Source: BPJU01 sp964425225 (GTDB lineage Bacteria; Planctomycetota; Planctomycetia; Pirellulales; Pirellulaceae). From it: a DNA stretch of 64,000 nucleotides. Location of the stretch: NCBI GenBank assembly GCA_964425225.1, contig CAYRMD010000012.1:1-64000 (forward strand), given 5' to 3'. Of the stretch, positions 19,305 to 28,315 are shown piece after piece (the stretch's first letter is position 1; each line of letters begins with the position of its first letter). The notes under the pieces are model-generated. The model worked only from the letters and a program-made list of their open reading frames with translations. It did not search any database and was not told where the DNA came from. The translations under genes were made by a program, and so were the position numbers.

Positions 19305-20624
19305 ATGGGAAACGTGTGGCGATTTGGTCTTGCGATAGGACTGCTTTTTCAGGTTAGCTGTGGTTCAAAAACGGCACCGTTATCGAAACCCACGGTGGCT
19401 GCGCCCCAGGTAACGGTGTCGGTTTCGGATTCCGAATGGCCGTTATGGCGTGGTCCGAGCACAGACGGGATTAGCCCCGATGCTTCGGCCATCGTGACAT
19501 GGGATGCCAAGACGAACGTACTGTGGAGAAGCCCGATCGAGGGACTGGGGCATTCCACCCCGATCGTTGTACGCGACCTTGTGGTTTTGACCACAGCTCT
19601 GGATGCTCAGCAACAGCAATGGGTAATTGCGTTGGACCGGCAGACCGGTCAAGAGCGTTGGCGAAAGCTAATCCATGAAGGTTCCCTCCCTAGGAAGCAT
19701 GCTAAGAATTCGCATGCATCGGCTTCACCTGTTTCAGACGGCGAGCGGATCTACGTTCTGTTTATTCATGGTGACGGTCTATACGCGACGGCGTTGGATT
19801 TCCAAGGCGAGATACTTTGGCAGGAAAAGGTCGGTGCTTTTCGATCCGAACATGGTTATGGATCTTCTCCGGCACTTTTCGATGGTTGGTTGTTCGTAAA
19901 CGGCGACAGCCTGGAGAATTGCTTTGTCGCGGCGGTCGACTGCCAAACTGGAAAGGTCGTGTGGTCGACAAAGCGAACCACGACTGGGCGGCATGGAAGT
20001 TACGCGACGCCGCTGATTATACAGTATCAAGGGCAGGCCCAGTTGGTTTTGTCGGGAATGGGTACCACTGAGGCTTATGACCCAAAAAGCGGCCAGCAGC
20101 TATGGTCGGTCGCTGGTCCGGCTGAAGTAACCGCATGCACGCCTGCTTTTGACGGCGTTCGCGTTTTTTCGAGCGGCGGGTATCCCGAGAAGGAGCTTTT
20201 GGCAATTCGGCTCGACGGACCGCAGTCGCCTCACGTTCAGTGGCGCTCGTCGAAGGCGGTTACCTATGTGCCGTCACCTCTTTGTGCAGGGGGGAAGCTT
20301 TATTTGGTGAGCGACAATGGCGTCGCAACGTGCTTGGATGCTGCTACGGGAAATGTGATCTGGCAGGAGCGATTAAAAGGCCAGTTCAGTTCCTCGCCCG
20401 TACTGGCCGGTCCATTCGTGTACGCTGCCAACGAAGAGGGAAAGACGTTTGTTTTTCGCGCAGCAGAGCAATTCGAACTGGTAGCTGTGAACGATCTAGG
20501 CGAAGGTATCTTTGCGACTCCGGTAATATGTGGAGGACGCATTTATCTTCGCACCACAAAGGCGCTGTATTGCCTCGGCGAAGCCACTCGAGTCGCTGAG
20601 CGTCCTTCTGTGGATCGGCGCTGA
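19305..20624 (+). CDS. PQQ-like beta-propeller lipoprotein
   Basis: Exported propeller protein of 439 residues. The start at 19305 has AGAGGG close ahead; a longer frame to 19155 has no ribosome site and begins inside spacer. MGNVWRFGLAIGLLFQVSC is a lipoprotein signal with Cys19 as lipid site. Mature sequence opens with WPLWRGPSTDGISPDA, as in planctomycete PQQ-repeat proteins. Repeated blade motifs include VIALDRQTGQERWRK, FVAAVDCQTGKVVWST, EAYDPKSGQQLWSV and TCLDAATGNVIWQE, the A-x-D-x-x-T-G-x-x-x-W pattern. These domains often act as scaffolds and need not bind PQQ; no catalytic dehydrogenase residues were identified. It sits between a redoxin lipoprotein and a sulfatase, all co-directional. 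Confidence 0.88.
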   Translation: MGNVWRFGLAIGLLFQVSCGSKTAPLSKPTVAAPQVTVSVSDSEWPLWRGPSTDGISPDASAIVTWDAKTNVLWRSPIEGLGHSTPIVVRDLVVLTTALDAQQQQWVIALDRQTGQERWRKLIHEGSLPRKHAKNSHASASPVSDGERIYVLFIHGDGLYATALDFQGEILWQEKVGAFRSEHGYGSSPALFDGWLFVNGDSLENCFVAAVDCQTGKVVWSTKRTTTGRHGSYATPLIIQYQGQAQLVLSGMGTTEAYDPKSGQQLWSVAGPAEVTACTPAFDGVRVFSSGGYPEKELLAIRLDGPQSPHVQWRSSKAVTYVPSPLCAGGKLYLVSDNGVATCLDAATGNVIWQERLKGQFSSSPVLAGPFVYAANEEGKTFVFRAAEQFELVAVNDLGEGIFATPVICGGRIYLRTTKALYCLGEATRVAERPSVDRR

Positions 20625-20745
20625 AAACAATTGTTGGGATAGACGGTCGGCGAATCAAGAAACGGTAGCCGAGGACAAACAAGCACGCAGCTCCTGTCTG
20701 ACGGTGCGCAATCTTGGATACGCGCTTTGCTGGGAGATTGGCCTG

Positions 20746-22254
20746 ATGCATCGCGGACTGTTAACGGCTACGATCTGGGGAGCGACGTTTCTGCTGGCCA
20801 ATGTTTCGGGAAGGGCAGCGAGTGAAGATCGCCCCAATGTACTTTTTATTTTGACAGACGATCAGCGTTGGGATTGTATCAGTTTGCACCCGCGAGCGGT
20901 TGTATCCACGCTGAACATCGAACGACTCGGACGTGAAGGACTCTATTTTGCGAATCATTTTTGTACGACCTCTCTCTGTTCTCCCAGTCGTGCTTCGATC
21001 TTGTCAGGCCTGTACGCTCACGCCCATCGTGTTGTTGATAATTTCACGGAATATCCAAACGACATGCCGACATGGCCCCGAGCTTTACAAGCGGCCGGTT
21101 ATGTTACTGCCTATATCGGAAAATATCACATGGGTGAGGAAAATGACGATGTGCGACCTGGGTTCGATTATTTTGTGACTCACAAAGGTCAAGGAAAATA
21201 TTTCGATACAGAATTTCGATTCAACGGCGGCCAACGAAAAATTGTGGCCGGATATTATACTCATGTAGTAACAGATATGGGAATCAATTGGCTAAAGCAG
21301 CTCCGAACATCGGACCCCAAACGACCTTGGGCACTTATAATCGGTCACAAGGCACCACATAGTTTCTACTATCCCGAACCAAAATATCTTCACGCGTTCG
21401 ACTATGTTCATCTCTCCTATCCCGCTAGTGCATTCCATTTAGAGGACAATGATTCGTGGTATCGGGAACGTTTGGCAACCTGGCATGGGATTTTTGGTCC
21501 ATTATTTGATTATCGAAAGAATTGGCCGGACCGGTCAGCGGAAGGAGTTCAGGCGTTTCGAGCAATGACGCGAGCCTATTGGTCGACCATACTGTCAGTA
21601 GATGATAGTGTAGGGAGATTCGTCGACTACTTGAAAAAAACGGGGGAATTGGACAAGACGCTTATCATTTTTACGTCAGATAATGGATTGTTAAACGGCG
21701 AACATGGAATGATCGATAAACGAACGGCCCATGAGCCCAGCATTCGTATTCCGCTTGTGGTGCGGTACCCCGGTTTGACGCCTCCGGAGCGACCACGAGT
21801 AATTATGGAAATGACACTCACGGTAGATTTTGCTCCATCGATCGCCGAGATTTGTGGTGTTCCGTGGAATTACCCAACGCATGGTCGTTCGTGGAAGGGC
21901 TTAGCGGAGGGGCAAGAAACGTCGCAATGGCGGGATGGCTTTGTCTACTTATACAACTATGAGAAGCAGTTCCCGTATACGCCGAACGTGCGAGCCGTGC
22001 GGACTCGCGATTGGAAATACATACGGTACCCGCATGGAGACGGCGGCCCAGATCGGCGAAAGCCAGATCTCTTTGATTTAAAAAATGATCCAGATGAGTT
22101 GCAGAATCTAGTAGATGATCCGCAGTATGAAAATGTGCGGCGGGAGCTCGAGCAAAAGCTTGCCCAGTTGTTAGAAGAGGTGGGCGCGGTACCGGATCGG
22201 ATGCCGATCGATGAAGGGATCAAGCAGGAATTGCCCAGTCCGGCGATTCGTTAG
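20746..22254 (+). CDS. Secreted type I sulfatase
   Basis: Hydrolyses a sulfate ester, probably on a sulfated glycan, in the periplasm or outside. Of 502 residues the first 25 form a Sec signal (LLTATIWGATFLLANVSGRAA). RPNVLFILTDDQ gives the metal-binding Asp pair. LCSPSRASILSG carries C-x-P-S-R at 78-82, whose Cys78 is converted to formylglycine. GKYHMG supplies the conserved Lys and His, and IIFTSDNG the C-terminal metal Asp-Asn. The C-terminal region has RAVRTRDWKYIRYP and LFDLKNDPDELQNL, usual in the S1 family. The ATG follows a GGGAGA site at a suitable distance. No formylglycine-generating enzyme gene lies in the window. Substrate is not predictable. Confidence 0.93.
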   Translation: MHRGLLTATIWGATFLLANVSGRAASEDRPNVLFILTDDQRWDCISLHPRAVVSTLNIERLGREGLYFANHFCTTSLCSPSRASILSGLYAHAHRVVDNFTEYPNDMPTWPRALQAAGYVTAYIGKYHMGEENDDVRPGFDYFVTHKGQGKYFDTEFRFNGGQRKIVAGYYTHVVTDMGINWLKQLRTSDPKRPWALIIGHKAPHSFYYPEPKYLHAFDYVHLSYPASAFHLEDNDSWYRERLATWHGIFGPLFDYRKNWPDRSAEGVQAFRAMTRAYWSTILSVDDSVGRFVDYLKKTGELDKTLIIFTSDNGLLNGEHGMIDKRTAHEPSIRIPLVVRYPGLTPPERPRVIMEMTLTVDFAPSIAEICGVPWNYPTHGRSWKGLAEGQETSQWRDGFVYLYNYEKQFPYTPNVRAVRTRDWKYIRYPHGDGGPDRRKPDLFDLKNDPDELQNLVDDPQYENVRRELEQKLAQLLEEVGAVPDRMPIDEGIKQELPSPAIR

Positions 22255-23368
22255 GGGAGAATCTGTGCGGGGTGCCCCCCAGGCCTTGCATTGTCCCCCG
22301 TCAATCCTTTTGGGGGCGCTTAAGAAACGACTGTATGAGTCAGCAGTATGGCACGGGAACTTTTTGGGAAGTCGGCAGCTTTACATACAGACCGCGAAAT
22401 GGTCATCGCCGACCTCCCCGTTCTTCTTGTGACTGGTGTTGTGTGCGCAAGAATTCGAATCACAGAGACACAGAGGGCATGGAGGACCAGACCATACGGG
22501 CTTGAACGTTTAGGAAGTGGTGAGCAACTCAGGGCGTGGCGGCGCGCAGCGTCTGTATCGAATCGCGCGCACGTAGAGCAACACGCGGCGATTGGCTCGC
22601 GAGCGCCGAGGGCTCGTTGTTTTGTTGAGCAACGTCGGAACGCCCCAACGTGTGCCCTCGTTGAGCTTAAGCTGCTAGCGTTTGTCTGCGCCGAAAGCAC
22701 CCAGCGTTTCGGCGGTTTTCTTGCGCAACAGGATTTCATCCGCGTCGCTACTGCCACCCGCATCGTGACCCACATGGCCGCGGCGTCCTGAACCTCAGGG
22801 ACTGTCCCAGTTCAAGGCAAGATACAACAGTACACTGATAGACATAGTCAACAATCGAAGAGGGTAGCAATGGGCCCCCCGGGGATAGGCCCTTAGGGTA
22901 TGGGGACAGGCCCTTGGAACGTGGCTAACAGCCCCCTGCGGCTTGGGGACAGACACCCGGACGCTTGTTGTGGTAATTTGAAGAGAATGGGAAATCTATT
23001 AATTCCGGGAAATTTCAAGATGCTGGACAAAAAACGTGAACTGGAGAGGGGTTCTATCTACGCCGGGGCAACGTCGTGTGAGCCGAGGGGTGGTCGGCGG
23101 GTCGAGCAATGCTTTAGTAATGAGTCGACTCAGTCGGCAAGCAAAGGTGTGTTGCGGCTGTTGCATACTATCGTTTGAAGCACGGTGTTTTGGGGTTATT
23201 GCTAGCATAAGGTGCGTCAAGCGACATGAGGAGGCTAAGATGGGACAAACGGTGGACGAGCAAACTTTTTTTGTCCTACGACAGCCGCTTCGCATTTACA
23301 GCCACGGTCGGATCCGGGGTTACTTACCGACGAGCTGGAACCACGCCCATCTTCAACCTTCTTAACAA
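22255..23368. other. intergenic stretch with short simple-motif repeats
   Basis: About 1.1 kb between the sulfatase and a tRNA gene. Frames of about 150 codons run on both strands over 22320-22791 in mutually overlapping registers, with no ribosome site, so I treat them as chance. CACAGAGACACAGAGGG near 22460 is a low-complexity tract. A cluster of GGGGACAG motifs at 22871-22960 is listed separately. Confidence 0.5.
22871..22960 (+). repeat. Cluster of GGGGACAGxC motifs
   Basis: Three spaced variants of one motif occur in 90 bases: GGGGATAGGCCC, GGGGACAGGCCC and GGGGACAGACACC. The same motif, also as its complement GGTGCCTGTCCCC, occurs inside element copies A (14918) and B (29074-29163). 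Such motifs are widespread in intergenic DNA of several bacterial groups. Their origin here is unknown. Confidence 0.6.
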
Positions 23369-23442
23369 TGGGCGCTGAGGGACTCGAACCCCCGACCCCC
23401 TCGGTGTAAACGAGGTGCTCTAGCCGGCTGAGCTAAGCGCCC
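23369..23442 (-). tRNA. tRNA-Val, anticodon UAC
   Basis: On the minus strand the 74 bases fold as a complete cloverleaf: acceptor GGGCGCT pairs with AGCGCCC; D-arm GCTC/GAGC; anticodon stem CCTCG/CGAGG with loop TTTACAC, giving anticodon TAC; T-arm GGGGG-TTCGAGT-CCCTC. The discriminator is A and the CCA end is not encoded. It is isolated from other RNA genes. Confidence 0.96.
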
Positions 23443-23566
23443 AGGTGACTCTCCGCAAACGCATGGCAACTGTTGTCGATTGCCCGAAAACCCACGTATC
23501 AGCCTCCAGTATACGGTTAACCGCGCGAAGTGACTACGGGGCCCGTATCACCTGATGCGCACGCAG

Positions 23567-23886
23567 GTGTGCGTGTTGATTGTAGGTGAGACATGGCTGT
23601 AACACAGTTGGCTGTCACCTGGGTTGGCCCTATCGTTTTCGACGATGGATAACGGATTGCGCATGGTCCACATGTGGATTCATGCAACGAGCCTCGATCG
23701 TGCTTTTGCTTGTCCGAGCCGCTTCCTGACGGTCGAGGCTCTGTTGAACTGCCGGTCGAGTGGCTGCACGTGCTCGGAAGTACAAAGCGACCACCTATCG
23801 GGTCAGGCCACATAGCGCAAGGTGCACCCACTTTCGGTCCGCCGCACCAAGGAAAGTCTCAGCTACAATCAAGAGGTCGGCACACG
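23567..23886 (+). repeat. Short copy C of the dispersed element, with terminal inverted repeats
   Basis: A 320-base unit. The left end GTGTGCGTGTTGATTGTAGG...TGAGAC is mirrored at the right end, whose reverse complement reads TTGATTGTAGCTGAGAC preceded by GTGTGCCGACC. After the left end come ATGGCTGTAACACAGTTGGC and CCTATCGTTTTCGACGATGG, matching 14320-14380. The right part has GAGGCTCTGTTGAACTGCC, comparable with 15526-15545. The 1 kb middle of copies A and B is missing. Noncoding. No target-site duplication could be recognised by eye. Confidence 0.72.
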
Positions 23887-23979
23887 GTTTTTGAGCTCAC
23901 CGTGCCATTGGTGCCTGCATGGTATGGTTGGATGACACCTCCGGAGCTGCTTGAGTAGCCGGATAGGCCGACAGACCGG

Positions 23980-25284
23980 TTAGCGGTCGGCGAGCGCTTC
24001 TCGGATTTTAGTAATCGCTTCTTGGGCCGCCTCGCGCACTTCATTTGTCTGGTCTGGCGCCTGTGCTAGTCGTTCCAATCGCGATAGAAATGGCTCGGCT
24101 GCTCGTCCCATGCCACCCAAGGCTGTTGCTGCCATGGCCCGTGTCTCTTCGTTCTGGTTATCAAGAAGCGCTGCCACGTCATCAACGCGTTTTTCACGCG
24201 GCGCAACGAAAGCCAACTCTTCAGCGGCATCCCATGGCGAATTAAGGGATTGCAATTCGTGTAACAACACCGCCATTACCAAGGCGCCTTCTGAAGGATC
24301 GATGCGATATAAGGCGCCGGCCGCTCGTGCCTTAGCAGCCAATCGATTCGTGGTGACGGCCTCCTTTAGAGTGGGGAGCGCCGCGCGCGCTGCAGGTCCC
24401 AACCGCCCCAATGCAATCAGTGCTTGTTCCCGAACCGGCTCCAGAGGGTCAGCCACCGCGGCTCGCAGCGCCTCGATTCCCTTGGACCCGATTGACGGCC
24501 CGATTTGACCCAGAGCAGCCGCCGCATTGCGGCGGACCGAGGCTGCCCCATTTGCTAACAGTTCACAAAGTTTATCGGTTGCCGGCTGCCCATGCTCGCC
24601 CATAGCCCCTAGCACGCGGCAAGCTAAGTACTGTGTGTGAAAATCTTGGCTGTCTAGTTGTCGTAACAAGATCGGTAACGCCTCCTTAGCCTCGGTACCT
24701 AGAGTTCGTAGCACATGCAGTGCTGGCTGACAATCTGGCGGATCGTAAGTCGCTAATTCCAAGAGCTTCGGCAAAGCCGGTCGTGCTTGCGGGCCGAGCT
24801 GTTGCAGCGCAGCACAGGCACCCAAGTAACGCTGCGGGTGTTGCGGGTCCAAAAGCGGCAGAAGCGTGGGAATCACCTCAGGTCCCATCTTACCTAACGT
24901 TTCCGCAGCCACCTGCCAGACCGGTTGATCGTGCACGAGGTCGCGATCGTCCAATCGGCGGATGACTGCCGGGGCAGCCGCGATTGCTTTGGATCCGATA
25001 GCCCCCAACGCCCGCAATAACGCGATCCGTGCCGGCGGGGGATTGCGCTCCAGAGCTTCCACCAGAGTTGGCACAGCTGAAGCCGCTTGCGAACCGTGCC
25101 GGCTGATGGCGTCGGCTGCTTGAACGACCGCGGTGGGATCGCTCGAACGTAATTGCTCGATCGCTACACTCAACGGGAGGCTTTCCTGACATGCAACGTG
25201 TACTCCCGGGTGCGCAGCGGAAACGACCAGGACCACAGCCGCGCGCAGCCCAGAGCCAACGGGTCGATCAAAATAGCTCATCAC
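23980..25284 (-). CDS. Exported HEAT-repeat protein
   Basis: Protein of 434 residues built of tandem HEAT/PBS-lyase-type helical repeats from about 45 to the end, for example AVVQAADAISRHGSQAASAVPTLVEAL, ARIALLRALGAIGSKAIAAAPAVIRRL, and VREQALIALGRLGPAARAALPTLKEAV. The recurring A-L-G-x-[ILM]-G-x-x-A motif marks each unit. The N-terminus (AAVVLVVSAAHPGVHVACQ) looks like a signal peptide, so an envelope location is likely. Such proteins are usually protein-binding scaffolds; no catalytic site is visible. The ATG pair at 25284/25281 follows an AAAGGG site. It stands alone. Confidence 0.87.
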   Translation of the reverse strand: MMSYFDRPVGSGLRAAVVLVVSAAHPGVHVACQESLPLSVAIEQLRSSDPTAVVQAADAISRHGSQAASAVPTLVEALERNPPPARIALLRALGAIGSKAIAAAPAVIRRLDDRDLVHDQPVWQVAAETLGKMGPEVIPTLLPLLDPQHPQRYLGACAALQQLGPQARPALPKLLELATYDPPDCQPALHVLRTLGTEAKEALPILLRQLDSQDFHTQYLACRVLGAMGEHGQPATDKLCELLANGAASVRRNAAAALGQIGPSIGSKGIEALRAAVADPLEPVREQALIALGRLGPAARAALPTLKEAVTTNRLAAKARAAGALYRIDPSEGALVMAVLLHELQSLNSPWDAAEELAFVAPREKRVDDVAALLDNQNEETRAMAATALGGMGRAAEPFLSRLERLAQAPDQTNEVREAAQEAITKIREALADR

Positions 25285-25559
25285 AAGCCCTTTCGAATTC
25301 GTTTACGCGCGTACAGGCGCTAGTTCCTTTCAGTATTTATACAAGAAAGCCAGTACAAACTCACCATGGTCCGCTTAGCTCGACATGCATTGCATAATGG
25401 CTCACCGTGAAGTAGTTTCCGTTGCGGGCTAACAAAAGTCCTCGCTACACCAGAATCGTGCGATATACGCTTCTTCATCTCTATTGGGTACTGGGTTACC
25501 ATGCTGGTAATGGTTATCGAAGCCACGGGTGGTATGTACTGGTTTAGATGCCCACGGTG

Positions 25560-26138
25560 TTATCCCACCTGAGTCAAGAGTTTTAGGAACTCACGCATCA
25601 AAAACGCGTGGTCGTGCCAGGTACGAGCTGTCACAATGTTGTGGTCGACGACAACTGGCTGATCCACATAGCTGGCTCCGGCCTGCTTGGCATCCAATGC
25701 ACACTTGGGCACGGTAGTTACCGTTCTTCCTTCGATAACGCCTGCGGCAGCCAAAATCTCAATTCCGTGACAAATGCAAGCAATGGGCTTGCCCGCTCGA
25801 CACAAAGCGCGTACGACATCCAGGAGCGAGTCGTAATATCGCAAGTATTCGGGTGCGCGTCCACCAGAAAGAAAAGCGCCGGCAAACATCTCCCCGCGGC
25901 AATCTCTGAAGGCAATGGTTGCTCGCAAGAAATACCCGAGGCGTTCTTGAGTAATGTCCCATGGTACCGCCGAATCGGGTGGAATTTCATGCAGCACTGT
26001 ATGGTAGAGTCTGGCTTCAGGACCGGCTACGACGACTTCATAACCGGCTTCAGCCAGCCGAAAATAAGGATAGAACGTATCCAAAGTTTCCGTGCCATCA
26101 CCGATAGGCATAAAAATCCGCTGTGCGGGTGTGGTCAT
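25560..26138 (-). CDS. DJ-1/PfpI-family protein
   Basis: Cytoplasmic class I glutamine-amidotransferase-like protein of 192 residues. The fold is shown by RIFMPIGDGTETLDTFYPYFRLAEAGYEVVVAG at the N-terminus, FAGAFLSGGRAPEYLR (PfpI has GG..P..L), and the nucleophile elbow CICHGIEILAAAGVIEGR, whose second Cys precedes His-Gly as in the family. YVDQPVVVDHNIVTARTWHD completes the typical C-terminal half. Members include proteases, deglycases and chaperones, so the reaction is open. ATG 26138 is preferred because AGGAGT lies seven bases ahead; 26156 is the longer alternative. No partner gene is nearby. Confidence 0.9.
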   Translation of the reverse strand: MTTPAQRIFMPIGDGTETLDTFYPYFRLAEAGYEVVVAGPEARLYHTVLHEIPPDSAVPWDITQERLGYFLRATIAFRDCRGEMFAGAFLSGGRAPEYLRYYDSLLDVVRALCRAGKPIACICHGIEILAAAGVIEGRTVTTVPKCALDAKQAGASYVDQPVVVDHNIVTARTWHDHAFLMREFLKLLTQVG

Positions 26139-26764
26139 CGGTAACTCCTGAACCAAGTGATGAAACGCCTCTCGATTTTCGTACTTTCAACAACCACTAT
26201 CCCGAGAGTTTCTCGGATATAAGGCCAATGCAGTTCGTGGAACCCAGGCTAGCAGCTGCTGCGTTTCGGCCCGCTTGGATTGCTGCCGCTGTAGGTTGAC
26301 CATGATTTGCGGGCGGGAATTGCTGTTTATCATTCCACGAGGTAAACGCTGTTCGAAAACCTGTTGCCTGTCGATCAAGAAAACGTCCACGTCAAGCTCA
26401 CACGATCATAGCGATAACTAGCTGGCTTAACCATTAGCATTCGATGATGTCTCAGTGGGTGCTTTGTTGCTGGTTGCGCCCCACAGCGGTCCATACAATG
26501 CGCCGAACACATCGCGTTTCGCTCTTGTTTTTAACCCGTAGGGCCGCAGGTTCAATTAGGATCGATTCCACATTGTGGTGGCGGTGGAGGGTAGGAGAGT
26601 GCCCGACTTGCATTTTCTGGGCATTCTGTGGTGCTTCATTACTGCCAGCGTAGGAAGGGACTGGCCAGCTAAAACAAGTGCAAAAGCCCCCCGGCGGGTT
26701 GGAAACCCGTCCGGGGGCTGAGAACCGACTGACTGTCCGAACTGCGGTCAGATCGCGTTGGAAA
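26139..26764. other. intergenic region with terminator
   Basis: About 620 bases between two minus-strand genes. It holds the terminator at 26682-26719. Upstream of the PfpI gene I see no other structure. Frames at 26444-26653 and 26452-26823 overlap each other on opposite strands and are not supported. Confidence 0.5.
26682..26719 (-). terminator. Intrinsic terminator of the Gfo/Idh/MocA gene
   Basis: A GC-rich near-perfect hairpin (arms 26685-26700 and 26704-26719, loop GGAA or its complement) is followed on the minus strand by TTTTG. It begins 46 bases after the stop codon at 26765, as expected for a rho-independent terminator. Confidence 0.88.
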
Positions 26765-28162
26765 CTACAACGAGTAGCCCTCTCGATACGGAGGCTTGAT
26801 AATGTGAGCGACCTCCGGGGCATTTGTGGCCTGGAGGTTCTTGGCGTCCCATTCGATTTTCTTGCCCGTAGCCCACACGGCTAAATTGCCCAGGAGCACG
26901 GTTTCGGTGAGTCCTCCGGCATAATCCGGGAAGTTCGACATGGCTGGCTCACCACCCTTAATGGCATCGACCCATTCGCGGAAATGACCCGGAGAGATTT
27001 TCACCTCGACACGCGGTTCTTTTATCTGCGATTGAAGGACGTACTCTTTGTTGTCGAACCAAACGCCCGTATGGCGTGAATCGCCGCCGTAGTCTCCGGG
27101 TGAAAACAAAGTACCTTTGCTGCCGATTACCAAACAGCCGGTGTTGATAACGTTAGCATATTGCTGATCGGTTTCGATCAGTGCCTTGCCGTCCGGTCCT
27201 CGAAATGCCTCACGCGGTGGCAGCAGTTCGCGCGGCGGCTTTTTACCGCCGTCGTACCAGACGAGTCTAATAGGCGGATGGCCGTTGCGAGCTGGAAAGT
27301 CGTAGGTAATGATCGACCAAGCAGGGAACGTCTCGCCATTGTGCCCCGGTGTTTCCGCCACCACCGAAATCGGATCGCGCAAATCCAGTGCCATGTACGC
27401 CATGTTCAGCGTGTGGCAGGCCATATCGCCTAAAGCTCCGGTGCCGAAGTCCCACCAACCACGCCACTTGAATGGATGGTACGCCGGATGATAGGGGCGA
27501 TAGGGAGCCGGCCCCAAGAATTCATCCCAATGCACCTCCGGAGGACACGGCGGTGTGTCCTTCGGCCGGTCAATGCCTTGGGGCCAAATCGGCCGATTTG
27601 TCCAAACATGTACTTCGCTCACTGTCCCAATGACGCCTGCCTTAATCAAAGCAGCACTGGTTCGCAAGTTGGTTTCCGCCGTACCCTGATTGCCCATCTG
27701 CGTAGCGACTTTTTTCTCGCGGGCAATCTCTGCCAGGCGCCGCGCTTCCCAGATCGAATGGGTAAGCGGCTTTTGCGTGAAACAGGCCTTACCCAAGTTC
27801 ATTGCCATGGCCGAAGCGACCGCATGCGTGTGATCCGGAGTGCTCACCGTAACCGCATCGATCCTCGCTGCCATTTCTTCCAACATTTTGCGGAAGTCAA
27901 AATACTTTTTCGCTTTTGGCCACTTAGCTGCAGCCCGTTCCAAGTTCCGTTCGTCTATGTCACAGATGGCTACCATCTCGCCATGTGCAGCAGCATCGGC
28001 CGAGTCACTGGAGCCTTTACCTCCCACCCCGATGCTGGCAAAGTGAATAGTCTCGATTGCCGACCGCGACGGCCGCGGGGAAAGGCCCCCAGCCGCCCAA
28101 AAGCCCACACCAGTGGCAGCAATCGTCCGCATGAATTGGCGACGATGGGTTTTGTTCCGCAT
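26765..28162 (-). CDS. Tat-exported Gfo/Idh/MocA-family oxidoreductase
   Basis: NAD(P)-dependent sugar or sugar-derivative dehydrogenase of 465 residues, probably exported folded with its cofactor. The N-terminus has HRRQFMRT, a twin-arginine motif (Arg7-Arg8), followed by a hydrophobic stretch AATGVGFWAAGG. The Rossmann domain has IGVGGKGSSD and ICDIDERNLERAA. VSTPDHTHA and KACFTQKPLTH match the family dinucleotide and EKP-type lysine region, with Gln in place of Glu as is common in planctomycete members. The C-terminal domain has WWDFGTGALGDMACH, with the likely substrate-site His. The start follows an AGGAGA site. An intrinsic terminator follows. Substrate unknown; monomeric locus. Confidence 0.92.
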   Translation of the reverse strand: MRNKTHRRQFMRTIAATGVGFWAAGGLSPRPSRSAIETIHFASIGVGGKGSSDSADAAAHGEMVAICDIDERNLERAAAKWPKAKKYFDFRKMLEEMAARIDAVTVSTPDHTHAVASAMAMNLGKACFTQKPLTHSIWEARRLAEIAREKKVATQMGNQGTAETNLRTSAALIKAGVIGTVSEVHVWTNRPIWPQGIDRPKDTPPCPPEVHWDEFLGPAPYRPYHPAYHPFKWRGWWDFGTGALGDMACHTLNMAYMALDLRDPISVVAETPGHNGETFPAWSIITYDFPARNGHPPIRLVWYDGGKKPPRELLPPREAFRGPDGKALIETDQQYANVINTGCLVIGSKGTLFSPGDYGGDSRHTGVWFDNKEYVLQSQIKEPRVEVKISPGHFREWVDAIKGGEPAMSNFPDYAGGLTETVLLGNLAVWATGKKIEWDAKNLQATNAPEVAHIIKPPYREGYSL

Positions 28163-28315
28163 AACTCAGTCTCCTGTCCAATGCGCCTATCAGGTGCTGC
28201 AATCGTCGGGCAGGCCCACTGCCTGATCACCTGATTGATGAAACTAGCCTAGCGCCGGGCGTTTTTCAATTCGGCATGTACTAAATTATTGTTCGGACCA
28301 ATCGAGCGGTAACGG

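Noticed and set aside
22320..22791. Frames of about 150 codons on both strands
   Set aside because: They overlap almost completely in opposite directions, have no ribosome site and resemble no family.
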